This document shows, piece after piece, positions 10,062-22,274 of a stretch of DNA of 64,000 nucleotides. Position numbers and translations under genes: made by a program. Location of the stretch: assembly GCA_028571685.1 (NCBI GenBank), contig CM053162.1, forward strand, positions 69,490,351-69,554,350. Reading direction: 5' to 3'. The stretch is from Heterohyrax brucei. Lineage: Eukaryota; Chordata; Mammalia; Hyracoidea; Procaviidae. Each line of letters begins with the position of its first letter. The stretch's first letter is position 1. The notes under the pieces were generated by a model that saw only the letters and a list, made by a program, of their open reading frames with translations, made no database searches and was not told the DNA's origin.

Positions 10062-13000
10062 TTACATTGAATGTGAACAGACGGAATGCTCCAGTAAAGA
10101 GACATTGAGTGACATCTTGGATCAAAAGACATGACCCGTCTATATGTTGACTACAAGAAACTCACCTAGACTTAATGATAGGAACAAACTGAAAATTAAA
10201 GAATGGAAGAATATCTATCAAGCTAACAATGAACAAAGAAGAGTACGGGTGGCAATTCTAATCTCAGATAAAATCGATTTCAATGTAAAATTCACCACTG
10301 TGGACAAGGATGGACATTACTGCTGAAAGGTTCAACACACAAGCAGGACTTAACAATATTAAATATTTACGCACCTAATATTAGAGCACCTAAATACATC
10401 AAAGAAACACTGACTACACTCAAAAAGGAGATAGATCACTCCACAATAATAGTAGGAGACTTCAACACTTCATTCTCAATATTGGACAGATCGTCTAGAA
10501 ATATGCTCAATAAAGACACAGAAGACCTTATTGCAACAATCAACCAACTAGACTTCATTGACATATACAGAACTTTCTATTTATTAGCGGACAACTACAA
10601 CCTCTTCTCCAGTGCATTTGGAACATTCTCCAGAATAGACCATGTGTTAGGACATAACACAATTCTCAACAAAATCCATACCATTGAATTAATGCAAAGC
10701 GTCTTCTCAGATCCTAAAGCCATAAAAGTCGAAATCATTAGCAGAAAAAACACAGATAGCAAGTGGAACTCCTGGAAACTGAACAACATCTTGCTCAAAA
10801 AACCATGGGTATAGAAGACATCAAGGTTGAAATCAAGAAATTCATGGATTTCAATGAGAACGAAAACACTTCCTACTAGAACCTGTGGGATACAGCCAGA
10901 GCTGTGCTCAGAGGTCAGTTTATCTCCATAAATGCATACATCTGGAAGGAAGAAAGAACTGACCCTACAGCTTGAACAAGTAGAGAGAGAACAACAGAAG
11001 AACACGTCAGGCACCAGAAGAAAACATATCATAAAGATTAGAGCAGAACTAAACAAATTAGAGAACAGAAAAAGAATTGAAAAAACTGAAAACACCAAAA
11101 GCTGGTTTTTTTAAAAGATCAACAAAATTGGCAAACCATTGGCTCAACTTACTAAAGAAAAACAGTAAAGGAAACAAATAACCCAAATAAGAAACGACAG
11201 AGGAGTTGTCAGCACAGAGCCAACAGAAATAAAAATATCATTGCTGAATACTATGAGAGACTGTACTCTAACAAATTTGAAAACCTAGAGGAAATGGACG
11301 AATTCCTTGATTCACATCACCTACCAAAATTATCACAAGGTGAAACAGAACAACATAATAAACCCATCACAAGGGAAGAGATTAAAAAAATCATCAAAAA
11401 ACTGCCAATCAAAAAAAGCCTGGGCCCAGATGGCTTCACTGCAGGATTCTACCAAGCTTTTAGAGAAGAGTTGTCTCCAATACTACTAAGACTATTTCAC
11501 AGCATAGAAAGGGATGGAATACTCCCAAATTCATTCTATGAAGCCAGCATAACCCATATACCAAAGCCAGGGAAAGACCTAACCAAGAAGGAGAACTACA
11601 GACCAATATCACCCATGAATCTAGATGCAAAAAACTTCAACAAAATTCTTGCCAATAGAATACAACCACATATCAAAAAAAATAATCCATCACGACAAAG
11701 TTGGATTCATACCAGGGATGTAAGTCTGGTTCAGTATCAGAAAAACAATTAATGTGATCAACCACATAAATATCACAAAAGACAAGAATCCCTGATCTCG
11801 TCTATTGATGCAGAAAAGGCATTTGGTAAAGTCCAACACCCATTCATGCTAAAAACACTCAGCAAAATAGTCACAGACAGAAAGTTCCTCAACGCACTGA
11901 GGGTCATTTATACAAAGCCAACTGCCTATGTCATCCCGAATGGAGAGAGACTGAAACAGTTTCCCTTGAGAACAGGAACTAGACAAGAATGCCCACTCTC
12001 ACCTCTCCTATTCAGCATTGTACTAGAAGTTCTAGCCAGAGCAATTAGACAAGACCAAGAAATAAAAGGCATCTGCATCAGCAAAGAAGAAGTCAAAATC
12101 TCCCTATTCGCAGATGATATGATCATATATGCAGAGAATCCCACAGAATCCGTAAGGAAACTGCTCAAACTGATAGAAGAGTTTGGCAAAGTCTCAGGAT
12201 ACAAGATAAACACAAGTAAATAAATGGGATTCCTTTATTATCAACAACAAAATTATTCAGGAAGAAATCACCAAGTCAATACCATTTATATAGCCTCTAG
12301 GAAGATAAAGTACCTAGGTACAAATTTAACTAGAGAAATGACAGACCTTTACAAAGAGAACTACAAACCATTACTACAAAAAACTAAGAGAGAGTTACAT
12401 AAATGGAGAAATCTATCCTGCACGTGGATAGGAAGACTTAACATTGTGAAAATGTCTATTTTACCCAAAACAACCTGCTTATATAATGTAATCCCAATAC
12501 AAGTTCCAGTGACATTTTTTAATGAGATGAAGGAACAAATTACCAACTTTGTCTGACAGGGAAGAAGCCCCGGATAAGTAAAGCATTACTAAAGAAGAAC
12601 ACACTGGGAGGACTCTCATTATCTGACCTCAGAACCTATTACACTGTCACAGTAGTCAAAACAGCCTGGTACTGGTACAAAAACAGACAGATCAGTGGGA
12701 CAGAATTGAGATCCCAGAGATGACATCATCTGCCTATGAGCAGTTGATGTTTGACAAAGGCCCTAAGATATTAAACTGAAGTAAAAAAAATCTCTTCAGC
12801 AAATGGTACTGGCAAAATCGGCTATCCATCTGCACTAAATTAAAACAAGACCCATATCTTACACCTTATACAAGAACCAACTCAAACTGGATAAAAGACC
12901 TAAATATCAAATCAAAAACAATACAGCTCATCCAAGAAAAAGTAGGAACAACAATGGTAGTTTTAATACACAACATAGACAGACTTCAAAATGCGTCAAA

Positions 13001-13822
13001 CAAATCACAATCAACAGAAGAGAAAATAGATAAATGGGAACTACTAAGAATCAATCACTTTTTCTTATACAAAGACTTTATTAATAGAATTACAAGGCCA
13101 CCTACAGAATGAGAAAAAATATTTGGCAACTCTATGTCAGACTGATGCCTGATCTCCATAATCTATAAGGTGCTACAAAATATCAATTGGAAAAAGATAA
13201 ATCATCCAGTTAAGTGATGGGCCAAGGAGATAGACCAACTGTTCTCAAAAGAGGAGATCCAGGCAGCCAAAAAACACATGGAGACACGCTCATGATCATT
13301 CGCTATTAAAGAAATTCAAATGAAAGCAAAATGAGATACAATCTCACCCCAGTAAGGTTGGCAATGACCCAAAAAATGCACAACACTAAATGCTGGAGAG
13401 GCTGTGGAGAAATTAGAACTCTCCTAAACTGTTGGTGGGATTGCAAAATGGTGTAACCTCTTTGGAAAGCAATGCGGCGCTCCCTTGAAATAATGGATAT
13501 AGATATATCATTTGACCCTGTAATTCAACTTGTTGGAATATATCCTACAGAATCAAGGCCATTCACACCAAATGATACGTGCACTGGAATGTTCATCGCA
13601 GCACAGCCCACAATAGCAAAAAGATGGAATCAACCCAGATGCCCAACAATAGAAGAACGGAAAGGTAAACTATGGTCTATATACTCAGTGGAACACTATG
13701 CAATGATAAAGAACAACGATGATGGCAGGAAACATCTCTTAACCTGGTTTCCACTGGAGGACATTATGTTGAGTGAAAGTAGTCAGCGACAGGACAAATA
13801 CTGTATGAGACCCCCACGATAA
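10031..13822 (+). pseudogene. L1-A ORF2 (endonuclease-reverse transcriptase), decayed
   Basis: ORF2 nicks target DNA and copies L1 RNA into it. ATG at 10031 gives an endonuclease start (YLSIITLNVN), then QETHL and IYQANNEQ, and later SRIDHVLG holding the catalytic histidine region. The reverse transcriptase region has [32 protein letters not shown] and the catalytic [12 protein letters not shown], with FADD at 12107-12118. The C-terminus ends around MLSESSQRQDKYCMRP at 13822. Stops and frameshifts are scattered, including TGA at codon 26 (10106-10108). Length is close to the normal 3.8 kb. Confidence 0.92.
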
Positions 13823-14805
13823 CATCTCAAAAACAGACTTATGTATAGAAGAAAAGATTCTTTGATGGCTGCAAGGGTAGGGAGGGCGGGAGGGCAAGGG
13901 GGGAAGGTTTAGACCAGATAGTTGTTAGAAATTTGGTTGGGCACACATTAGTAGGAAGATCAATATTAATGGGACTTCAACACAACTTGTGTACTCCTCC
14001 CATCTTAACCCAATAGTGCAAGGACAGAGTAGCTGGGGTGGGGTGGGGGGCGTGGACCATGCTCTCAGGAGAAATCGAGGCCAATTGGTACAACTAATGT
14101 TTTGCTAATGAGGACTCGCAGCACCCCACATTGGTGAGTGGCGTCTGGGGTGTTAAAAGCTGCCAAGCTGACATCTGCGGGTACAGCAAATGGCCCCAGC
14201 TTAGGAGGAATGGACAATCACTGAAGTCCATAACAACATGGGGGAAAGAGAATCCAGAAGACAGAGAGACCCACGTGAGTGGGTGTCCACATAGACTTGT
14301 GACCAGAAGAACCAGATGGTGCCCAGCCACCACCAGTGATAGCCATGATGGAGCTCACAAAGTTGAGTCTCACTGGCAACACAAGTATAAAGAGGGGTAC
14401 ACCCTGAGATCTCCACTAAAAGACCACAACTGATGGTCCAGGGGCTTCAGGGTTCCCCTGGGAGCATGGCCCCTGGCCCTGATGCTGCCCCTGTCCATAA
14501 ACCATAATGAAGGTCAACTTTTTGGACAGCAATGGATTGGACTTGGAGATGCAGAGTGACCATATTTCGTGGGCATTTTATGGTTCTGGGCATCTATAGG
14601 ATGTTGTCCTGTTGACCTCATACTGGAGGAAGGGGAATGGGTGGAGAGGAGAAGATAGGAGACCATTGGGAGGATAGGACATGCATGGAGCAGAGAGGAA
14701 GAATGTGATGTCACTGTGCAGGGAGAGCAGTGGAAGCTGCATATAGGTGAGCATGCAAATTTATACGGGAATGTGTATTTTCATTCAATCATAATAAAAA
14801 AAAAT
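13823..14805 (+). other. L1-A 3'UTR and A-rich tail
   Basis: Follows the ORF2 stop. It shares gtgagtggcgtctgggg, tccaccaaaagaccacaa-type sequence and ggattggacttggagatgca with L1-B, and ends tcataataaaaaaaaatg. Confidence 0.88.
13875..13905 (+). repeat. G-rich tract, G4-capable, in L1-A 3'UTR
   Basis: At least five runs of three or more G with short loops (from gggtagggagggcgggaggg). It lies just downstream of ORF2, the usual place for the polypurine tract of mammalian L1s. Confidence 0.85.
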
Positions 14806-14819
14806 GAAATAACCTAATC

Positions 14820-16000
14820 AACACTCCCTCCCCCAAAAGCAAAGTTGGAGAATTTACAATAATGAATACCAGGACTTTCAGAATTCAAGCAATTACAACC
14901 CGTGACATAGCTTTAGGATGGACATATAGACCATCAAAACAAAAGAGTTCCTTTGAAACTTACTCAAGAAGGACCAAAATTATGACAAAGATGGAATGCT
15001 AGCAGTATTGGGGAAAGAACTGTGTTTTCATTCATTTAACTGGATGATTTAGATTATGAAGTGGGAAATAGAAGAAAAAGAATTTTGACCTGTATCTCAA
15101 CCACAGTCCAAAACGAATTGCAAGTCCTTGTATATTTAAATGTGAAATGCAAAAACGAAGCTAATAGAAGATAACATAGAATGCCTTTCTATCTGTCATC
15201 AATACAAGCAAAATTTTATTAAACAATACCCAGTACACATTAACCTTGAAGTAAAGACTATGAATTAGACTAACCTAAAACTGAAAACTGATGTTTCTCA
15301 AAATGTATCATTAAGAAGAATAAAAGGATAAGAAAGTGCATATTATACATATATAGGAAAAATAGCTATCATAATGAAAAATACAAATTTATAAGTAAAT
15401 GACAAGCCACCCTGTATGAAGACAGGCCAAATATTTCAACAGGAACCTCACACAGGAACGTACCCATGTGGCAATAACAAAATGAAGAACTGCTCAGCAA
15501 CTTCAGCCATCAAGGAAATCCAAAGGACCACTGCAGTGAGATACTGCAAAGCACATGACAGGTGGCTAACATTAAAATGAGTAGCAATATTAATGTTGAC
15601 AAAGATACGGATTAGTTAGTACTGTCAAATCCTCCTGGCAGGAGGGTAAATTTACAAAAGCACTTCAGAGAACTGTTGGATAGCTTACAGTACTAAACTG
15701 AAGGTTTCAGTCATTATAACCCAGCAATTGTACTACAATGACCAAACAGCTCCACGTATGTCCAGTTCACAAAAGCCGTTGACAGGGATATTAACAGTAG
15801 TTGTGTTTATAATAAATGATTACTGTAAACAGTTGAAATGCATTATTAATAGTAGGCCAGACAGATCAATGCTGTGGATTCATACTCTAGGATAATATAC
15901 AGTAGTGAAAATGAGTACGTTACAACTACGTGCAACGTGATGAGGGAAGAAACTTAGACACAAATAAATAAATATGCTCAATGATTACTTTCAAGCTTAA
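14820..16000 (+). mobile_element. Old L1 (L1M/HAL1-like) ORF2 3' remnant
   Basis: Diverged sense sequence with tatttcaacaggaacctcac, tcaaggaaatccaaaggacc, ttataacccagcaattgtac and aaagccgttgacagggatat. These resemble the distal ORF2 of old L1s. No open frame survives. Confidence 0.6.
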
Positions 16001-16104
16001 AAGCCAAGGAAATGCCTCAGGGGCTGAGAAGTCAAGGCGGACTATGAGCACCAGCCGGAAAGCAGTATAAGGGTATTGGATCATTTTATTTTTTTTACCT
16101 ATAT

Positions 16105-16200
16105 GACTGTTAACCAAAAGGGCTCGGAAACTCTCGGGCGCAGTTCCACTCTCCCCGATAAGTTCACTGTGAGTTGAAACCCACTAAAGGACAGCAGATC
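16105..16200 (+). mobile_element. AfroSINE fragment, sense
   Basis: Has accaaaagggctcgg, gcgcagttccactctccccg and gtgagttgaaaccc in the order of a SINE body and tail. Strongly diverged, head missing. Confidence 0.5.
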
Positions 16201-16224
16201 TGTATTTCTGGTTTGAGTCATGGT

Positions 16225-16442
16225 TAACCAAACCAAACCTCATTGCCCTCAAGTCAGTTCTGACTCCCAGCGACCACGTGTGTACGACAGAAGAGAACGG
16301 TCCCACGGGGTCCCAAGCCTGGGAGTTCCATGGAAGCAGACTGCCTGGTCTTTCTCCCTTGGAGGGTCTACTGGGTTTGAACCACCAAACTTGCAGCTAA
16401 CAACCAAATGCTCAACCACGGCACCCCCAGAGTCGTGGTTCA
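16225..16442 (-). mobile_element. AfroSINE, long form
   Basis: Antisense SINE with a left end aaacctcattgccctcaagt and a right end accacggcacccccag. It contains an extra segment (about 16345-16375) that the common short copies lack. The head matches the SINE tRNA-like region in reverse. Confidence 0.75.
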
Positions 16443-16939
16443 TCTCAGGATAAACATTTATTTTGTGGTAATTTTCTGAGTTGTTTACTTACGATTAATA
16501 CATTCTTCTGCACTTATGTTACAGTCTACAGAGTACTAACTGGCAGGTTAATCTCACCCCTCCCATCTCCAGTCTACTGGAATGAAAGCTCATGAAAAAA
16601 ATGTATAAAATTCATGAAGTAATACAAAACAGCTAAATTACCGTATTAACGCATAGCAGTTATGTGCACAGGGTTCTAACATCTATATTGTGTTGTTTGC
16701 ATACGCTGCCTCTAGTATCAGTAGTGCTTTTGAAAATATATTTCTTTTCTACCTCCTTTGCTCTGATTTTAAGAGATTCTTGTTAAGGAAGAAAGGTCAG
16801 TATATGTGTTTACACCAACCCAGGGCACAATTTAGAATGAAAATTCTTCTCTAACTCTCCACATTCCTTGCATTAAGAACACAATACTCTGAATTGTCTC
16901 TTTTTGCTAAATGACCACACTCTTAAAGTCTAAACGCAT
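16443..16939. other. No recognised feature
   Basis: AT-rich sequence with nothing that could be assigned. Confidence 0.45.
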
Positions 16940-17290
16940 TAAAATTGTGTCCAGATTCACAAGGCTGCCTGTCTTTCTCATTTCTGAAAATACGTCAAGG
17001 TCCTTCTTGCCCAGGGCTTTGTCATCTTAGCTGGTGTGGCCCTCTGGCTGCAACATTCCACTCTTCTCTTTGCCTAGCGGGCATTTGTCAATCTGCAGGT
17101 CTCCATTTAAGTGTTGTGTCTCTCTGTGACATGTTCTGTCTTGTGATGATAGTCCTGGCATAATTTTCATATTAACATGTACTTTCCTAGAGACCATATT
17201 CTTCCTGAAGTTGGGTTCTTTGATGATCACCACCAGCACTGAGTATGGCGAATACCTTGCTTCTGGTAGATGTTGAAATAGTCATTGAAC
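16940..17290 (+). mobile_element. LINE2 3' fragment
   Basis: Ancient L2-like order: caaggtccttcttgcccagggc, ggctgcaacattccactctt, gtctccatttaagtgttgtg, and an end like gttgaaatagtcattgaaca. Consistent with an L2 3'UTR end. Confidence 0.65.
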
Positions 17291-18069
17291 AAACGAATGT
17301 TAAGGAAAGGTATCAATTAAGAGAGTGTTTTATAAAAACAACAAAATCTGACAAATAGTGGTTTAAATCAAGAGTGTAGCGTTATCAGGAAGAACTCTCC
17401 GGAGGCTGCCAGTATTCAGCCTGTGGCTCCACGAGGCAATAGAGGATCCTGGCTCTCCCTGTCTCTCCTCTGCTGTTCTCAGTTTATTGGATTGTATTCC
17501 TCATCTGTGTCCTTCCATGGTCTCAGTGTGCCTTCTGTAGATCAAAGCATCATGCCACTTCTTAGACGTGACGAAAGTTCAGAAAACCAGGAAAAAATGG
17601 TTTCCAAAAATTCCATAAAAAATCATTGTCCAGAACAGGGTCAGGTTATAACCTTAACTGCAAAAGAATGTGGGAAAGTCAGTATGTCCTACTTGCATGC
17701 TAAATTGTAGGATATGAACAAGGAACAAACGAATTTGAAATGGTTTTTGGGTTAACCACTGAGCTTTATCTCTACAAAGTCCCAAATATAGATGTCTGTA
17801 TATCAATGTAGACATACTGTAAGGTGTAGTAGTGCTTGTTGTGGTTTTGGGAGAATCAGTTCAACAGCACATCACGACATTAACTTATACACTTGATGGT
17901 ATCAGATCTACAACCTTTCCTTCAAGACAAATCTTCCCAGAAACGGTTCTAACCTCTTTTATACTCAGTTGCATGAGTACATGTGTAATTGTGAGCCACA
18001 GAGAAGGAATAGAAAATTTCCATTACAATAAAAAGACAAAAGAAATAAAGCGGTGAATGGTAAATACAA
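17291..18069. other. Unassigned sequence
   Basis: The part 17340-17700 (ggctccacgaggcaatagag, attgtccagaacagggtcag, tgcaaaagaatgtgggaa) looks like an old dispersed mammalian repeat, but the family could not be named. The rest is unassigned. Confidence 0.35.
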
Positions 18070-18606
18070 GGCCTGGCAATTAAGTTCAAGAACTCTTCCT
18101 AGAAAAGTGCTCCATACCTCGTTGCTAAATATCACCACAGTCACCGTCAAAGTACTTCCTTTGGGAAGCTATGCACTGATGTCAGCACCTAGTCTGTCCT
18201 TCAAGGCAATTTCAGAACTCTTTTTCTGGGATGGTCATCAAAGCTGTCATTATATTACATCAATGTCCTGAATGTCTGCCTTAAGATATTTCCTTCATCT
18301 TTGGGTAAAGAAAAAAGCCACCGGGAGCCAGTTCAGGTGAGCAGAGTGGTGTTCCAATACTGTTATTTGTTTACTGGCTAAAAACTCCCTCGTAGACAAC
18401 GACACAATTACGTTTGTGACGTGCCGCCATACCAGCACGCACAATGGCCCTTCCAGACAGAGTTCCAAAACTGCTTTGAAAGGTGGACTAGGCACTGGCA
18501 TCAGTGCACAGCTTCCTGAGGGGAGGACTCTGAGGGTGACTGTAGTGATACTCAACAATGAGGTGGTAACCCTTAGAGCAATGACGTTTAGGACTTAACT
18601 GGTGAA
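18070..18606 (-). mobile_element. Fold-back mariner-like element, copy 1
   Basis: Starts ggcctggcaattaagttcaa, followed by a stem that is the antisense of the mariner transposase C-terminus and 3' end. The loop reads antisense, with gtaaagaaaaaagccaccgg and tccaatactgttatttgttt, the region around the last catalytic aspartate (YSPDLAP-like). The right stem is the same C-terminal sequence in sense. The N-terminal half of the transposase, with its other catalytic residues, is absent. Confidence 0.8.
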
Positions 18607-18867
18607 CCTGGTATGTCACATAATGCCTGCTTGACTGATCAAATTTGATCACTTCTTTTGGTTCTGACAAATGCATATACCGTTTATTTCTCATTCAAGA
18701 AACACAAATTGAGCTGCTGGATATTAGGTAATAGCTGTAATTTTAAATCATCTTATAGTTTAAACCCACGATATTTAATATTATGACAGAGTCAAAGGAT
18801 TCTATTTGATTTTAAAAATAATACATGAATTCACTCTTATCTTACTGTGCCAAGTACTGAACACATA

Positions 18868-19005
18868 AACCAAACCAAACCTATTCCCATCCAGCTAATT
18901 CCAACTCAGAGGGACTTATGGGACAGAGTAGAAGGGAGAGGCTGGTACATTCGAACTGCTAAAATTTTGGTTAGCAATCAAGTTCTCCACCACACGACCC
19001 TTCAG
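18868..19005 (-). mobile_element. AfroSINE, diverged
   Basis: Antisense; has ccatccagctaattccaact, gggacagagtagaag and ttttggttagcaatcaagtt. It lies between two fold-back mariners. Confidence 0.75.
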
Positions 19006-19017
19006 TTTTTGGTAATA

Positions 19018-19562
19018 CAAAGACTGCTGATTAAGTTCACCAAGTCATCCTAGAAAAAGTGCTACCTACCTCATTGCTGGGTATCACTACAGTCATCTTC
19101 AAAGTCCTCCCTTGGGAAGCTATGCAGTGACACCAGTCCCTAGCCCACCTTTCAAAGCAATTTTGGAACTCTTTGTCTGGAACGGCCATCATAGCTGTCA
19201 TCATACTACCCTTGATGGCATCAAAATGTCTTCTTTTCAATATTTCCTTTATCTTTAGGTAAAGAAAAAAGCCATTGGGGGCCAGATTAGGTGAGTAGGG
19301 AGGGTGTTCCAATACAGTTCTTTGTTTACTCGTGAAAACTCCCTCACAGACTATTATACAGTTAACATCATGAACTTGCCACTGTGCCACTCTGTGCAAT
19401 GGCCATTCCAGAAAGAGTCCCCAAATGCTTTGAAGGGTGGACTGGGCACTGGCATAGGCACAGAGCTTCCCACAGGGAGTACTTTGAAGGTGACCGTAGT
19501 GATGTTCAGTTATGAGGTGTGTAGCACTTAGAACAATTAAGCTTGATGACTTAATTCCATGT
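19018..19562 (-). mobile_element. Fold-back mariner-like element, copy 2
   Basis: Same structure and loop orientation as the copy at 18070. The minus strand (about 19399-19085) reads YSPNLAPNGFFLYLKIKEIL followed by NCFERWARDWCHCIASQG. The usual YSPDLAP aspartate is asparagine here. The right stem from about 19395 repeats the C-terminal sequence in the opposite direction. Confidence 0.83.
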
Positions 19563-20029
19563 ACTCTTACATGGAATTACATTTATCCTCATGGAATTTG
19601 AGGTTAGACAAATCATTGAATAGTTTGAGAGATTTCTGTGTATTACAAGACCACAAAACAATATGGCCTTTTTTTTCACATTGGAAGACTTATTTCCCTT
19701 AGAATCATTGTAGCTAATGAATTAGTTTAATAAATCATAACTACACTGTTGAATGACTCACTTATTTTAGCACTGTCATCATCAGTCTTCTATAAAAGCA
19801 GCTGATAGGAAAAAAAAATCAAGGTTTTTGTATAAAATAAAATCAGCGCCTAGGTAATGGCAGTGTGAATGAATACTGACCTCGCTTACATGAAGAAATA
19901 CGATGCTCTTTTAAGAAAGAAATAATGTTTTTCAATTTTGCTTATTCATTGTACAATATGGTAGAAAAAAATAGAATGTGGAGTTCTAAAAAATGATAAT
20001 CCTGTTGACGAATCTGACTCTACAACATT

Positions 20030-20513
20030 TGGCTGGCTTGGCCATTAACAGTAGGCAACTGTCTGTTGTGCTTTGGTAGATTATTCCAGGTCTTAATTCC
20101 CAGTGTGATGTTCCTGTATGTGGTAAATTCTGCCTTTATGATGTTAACAAGCAAGTGTGAGCAGCGGTTGGGGTGGTGGGGGGCAGGACTCAATGCATAA
20201 AACTGTGTCACACCTTGAGGCAGTCTTTTAGAATACAAAGGAAAGGGAAGCAAGCTGAGAGCTGGGGATCTCACACCACCAAGAAGCAGTGCCCAGAGCA
20301 GAATGTGTCCTTGGAAAAGGACCCAGAAGCTCCAGATCTAGGGGAAGACTGAGAACAACAAAGACCTCACACCAGAGCCAACAGAGAAAGGCTTGCCCTG
20401 AAGCTCACACCCTGAATTTAGAATTTTGGCCTGCTTTTCCATGAGAAAATAAATTTCTCCTGTTACAGTCACCCACTTGTGGTACTTTTGTTATGGCAGC
20501 ACTAGATGACAAA
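20030..20513 (+). mobile_element. MaLR-like solo LTR, sense
   Basis: Sense copy of the LTR family at 1670, 28951 and 55595. It has gtgatgttcctgtatgtggt, agctggggatctcacaccac, gaaaataaatttctcctgtt (a polyadenylation signal) and the 3' end tatggcagcactagatgaca. The 5' boundary is uncertain. Confidence 0.7.
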
Positions 20514-20679
20514 GGCTCTATTTTAAAGACTGTCAAATTTTCATCCAGAAAGATTTTAACAAGATATACTACCACTGAGAAGTCTACTTTGTAGTTATAG
20601 GTTATTGTGTTTTTCCTTAAAAAAAAAAAAGTTTCATTTGAAATTGAAAGGCTCATAATTGATACTATAATTTGAGTAT

Positions 20680-20850
20680 CATTGAATTTAAATATGGCTC
20701 AACATTGCTCCATGTGTTAGTGACTGTGAGCGACCTTCAGGAGATCCTGGAACCTGAGTACACCTCCCTGTCTGTGCCAACGTCTAACACAGCACCAGGC
20801 TGTGGTGAGCATTTAACGAGACGCACTGAATGCATGAGTGAGGCGTTTGT
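20680..20850 (+). mobile_element. MIR or L2 3' fragment
   Basis: The sequence gtctaacacagcaccaggct, then gagcatttaacgagacg and gaatgcatgagtgagg, resembles the shared 3' end of MIR/L2. Confidence 0.45.
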
Positions 20851-22099
20851 TCTCTTTGTGATTGCTTCTGTACCTCCAAGCCCCGCTTTTCTCTTCTGGA
20901 ACATTAACTGTCCCACTAGTCTGTTTGAAATGAAAGATATCTTGATTATTCAACCTGAACTTCATGGAGAGAGAATGGTGAGAAAGCCAAAGGTACAAAA
21001 TAAATAAGATAATCAAAGAGTGTCTAGGGAAACATTTTTAATTAACGGAAGTTGGGGTTCGTTGTATTTTTGTCTTTATATAGGAAAAAATGAAAAGTAT
21101 AATTACCCAGATGAAGTATCAGTGAGGTTTTTACATCATATTGCAAATCCTGGCTTACTGTTTTGACAGAGCTGACGTTGTGGGTGACTGGTGACCTGTT
21201 ATCCATGTATACTTCTACACCTGCAGTGTAGAGCTGCAATCTCTGAAAGTTAAGAACTGTTTTTTGACTTCCTTTGTAAGTTCTCATACTTTTTCTTATT
21301 ATTCCATTGGCATGGAACTTTTTAAACGTGATGGGCATTTCACATTTTTCTTTCTTCATTTATGCCTTGAAATAGGCCCCGAATGTCAATAACAGTATAC
21401 ATTTTCAACTCCTTTTCTGGTACAAGCATCTTACCACTGTACAAGTTATAAGCTCTAGAGAACTGAATGTGTTTAGATTAGGAAAAAGCACCCACACTGG
21501 AGAAAGCAAACAAAGAAGCATGCACACAAAAAAATCTACTGAACCATTAATCACCTGCCCACCAATTTCTTTAGCTTGAAAATTTTCAAATCTCAGGGCC
21601 AAATGCAAGGATCTAGCACAGATGTCTCTCTTTCTCTCTCTCCTTCTCCTCCCTGACATCATGATATTTCTGTCTTTCTACAAGCCAAAACACACACTTA
21701 GTCTATTTACAAGTGTGCCTGATGTTTTCTCAGTAAACAAGTAATCCTGGGCACGGGGAACTTCAACCGTTTCAAGTCTGACATTTACTTTACTGGTTCT
21801 CAAGATGACATCTCTTTTATTATCTTCTCTACATGACCAAATATTCCAATGACTTTCCACCAACCAAATTTTTGCTGTTATTCCTAATGCATTATCAAAA
21901 AATCATTCTATTTCTTCAAAAAAAACAAAAGGCCTTTTGTATGACTTTCTGAGGTTGGAGAGAAAAGAAGCTAAATCACTGCCTGCAATCTATATCTTTA
22001 TTGAGACATCTGAATGTTGCTCATATATGTTTAAAACAATAATGAGATAGGTATATATACATGTATGACTCTGTCTATATATTCAATAATCCTAATTGC
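20851..22099. other. No recognised feature
   Basis: Mixed unique-looking sequence. Open frames on both strands (for instance 21042-21359 and 21405-21662) are lysine/leucine-rich and show no domain; they are judged chance. Confidence 0.45.
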
Positions 22100-22250
22100 T
22101 GAGGGCTAAGAGCTCAGACTTTGGGAACAGACTGCTGACATTTGAATCTAAGCTCCATCATTAATGACTAACCTAGCGGTTCTGGAATAAGTGTCCTTAG
22201 TGTTACAGTGTGGATTAAATGAATTTGTACATGTCAAAATTCCTGAACTT
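22100..22250 (+). mobile_element. MIR
   Basis: Sense MIR order: gagctcagactttgggaaca, gaatctaagctccatcatta, and ggattaaatgaatttgtaca. Typical of an ancient MIR. Confidence 0.65.
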
Positions 22251-22274
22251 CGTAAAAATACCTCTTAGCTATAT

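Larger units (their letters stand above)
8185..14805 (+). mobile_element. L1-A: near full-length L1 retrotransposon
   Basis: Order: 5'UTR (8185-8664), ORF1 (8665-9612), a 418-bp inter-ORF region, ORF2 (10031-13822), a 3'UTR of about 1 kb and an A-rich end (about 14797-14805). It shares every segment with L1-B at 52602-59031. It interrupts older L1-like sequence. No clear target duplication could be found, so the 5' boundary is approximate. ORF1 and ORF2 both carry stops, and ORF2 also has frameshifts, so the copy is dead. Confidence 0.92.

Noticed and set aside
14000..14420. Regulatory RNA or gene near gtgagtggcgtctgg
   Set aside because: The sequence is the L1 3'UTR, repeated almost word for word at 58350-58660.
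8185..14805. Target duplication around L1-A
   Set aside because: The only candidate (atcaaatgcaccc against atcaacactccctc) is too weak to accept.
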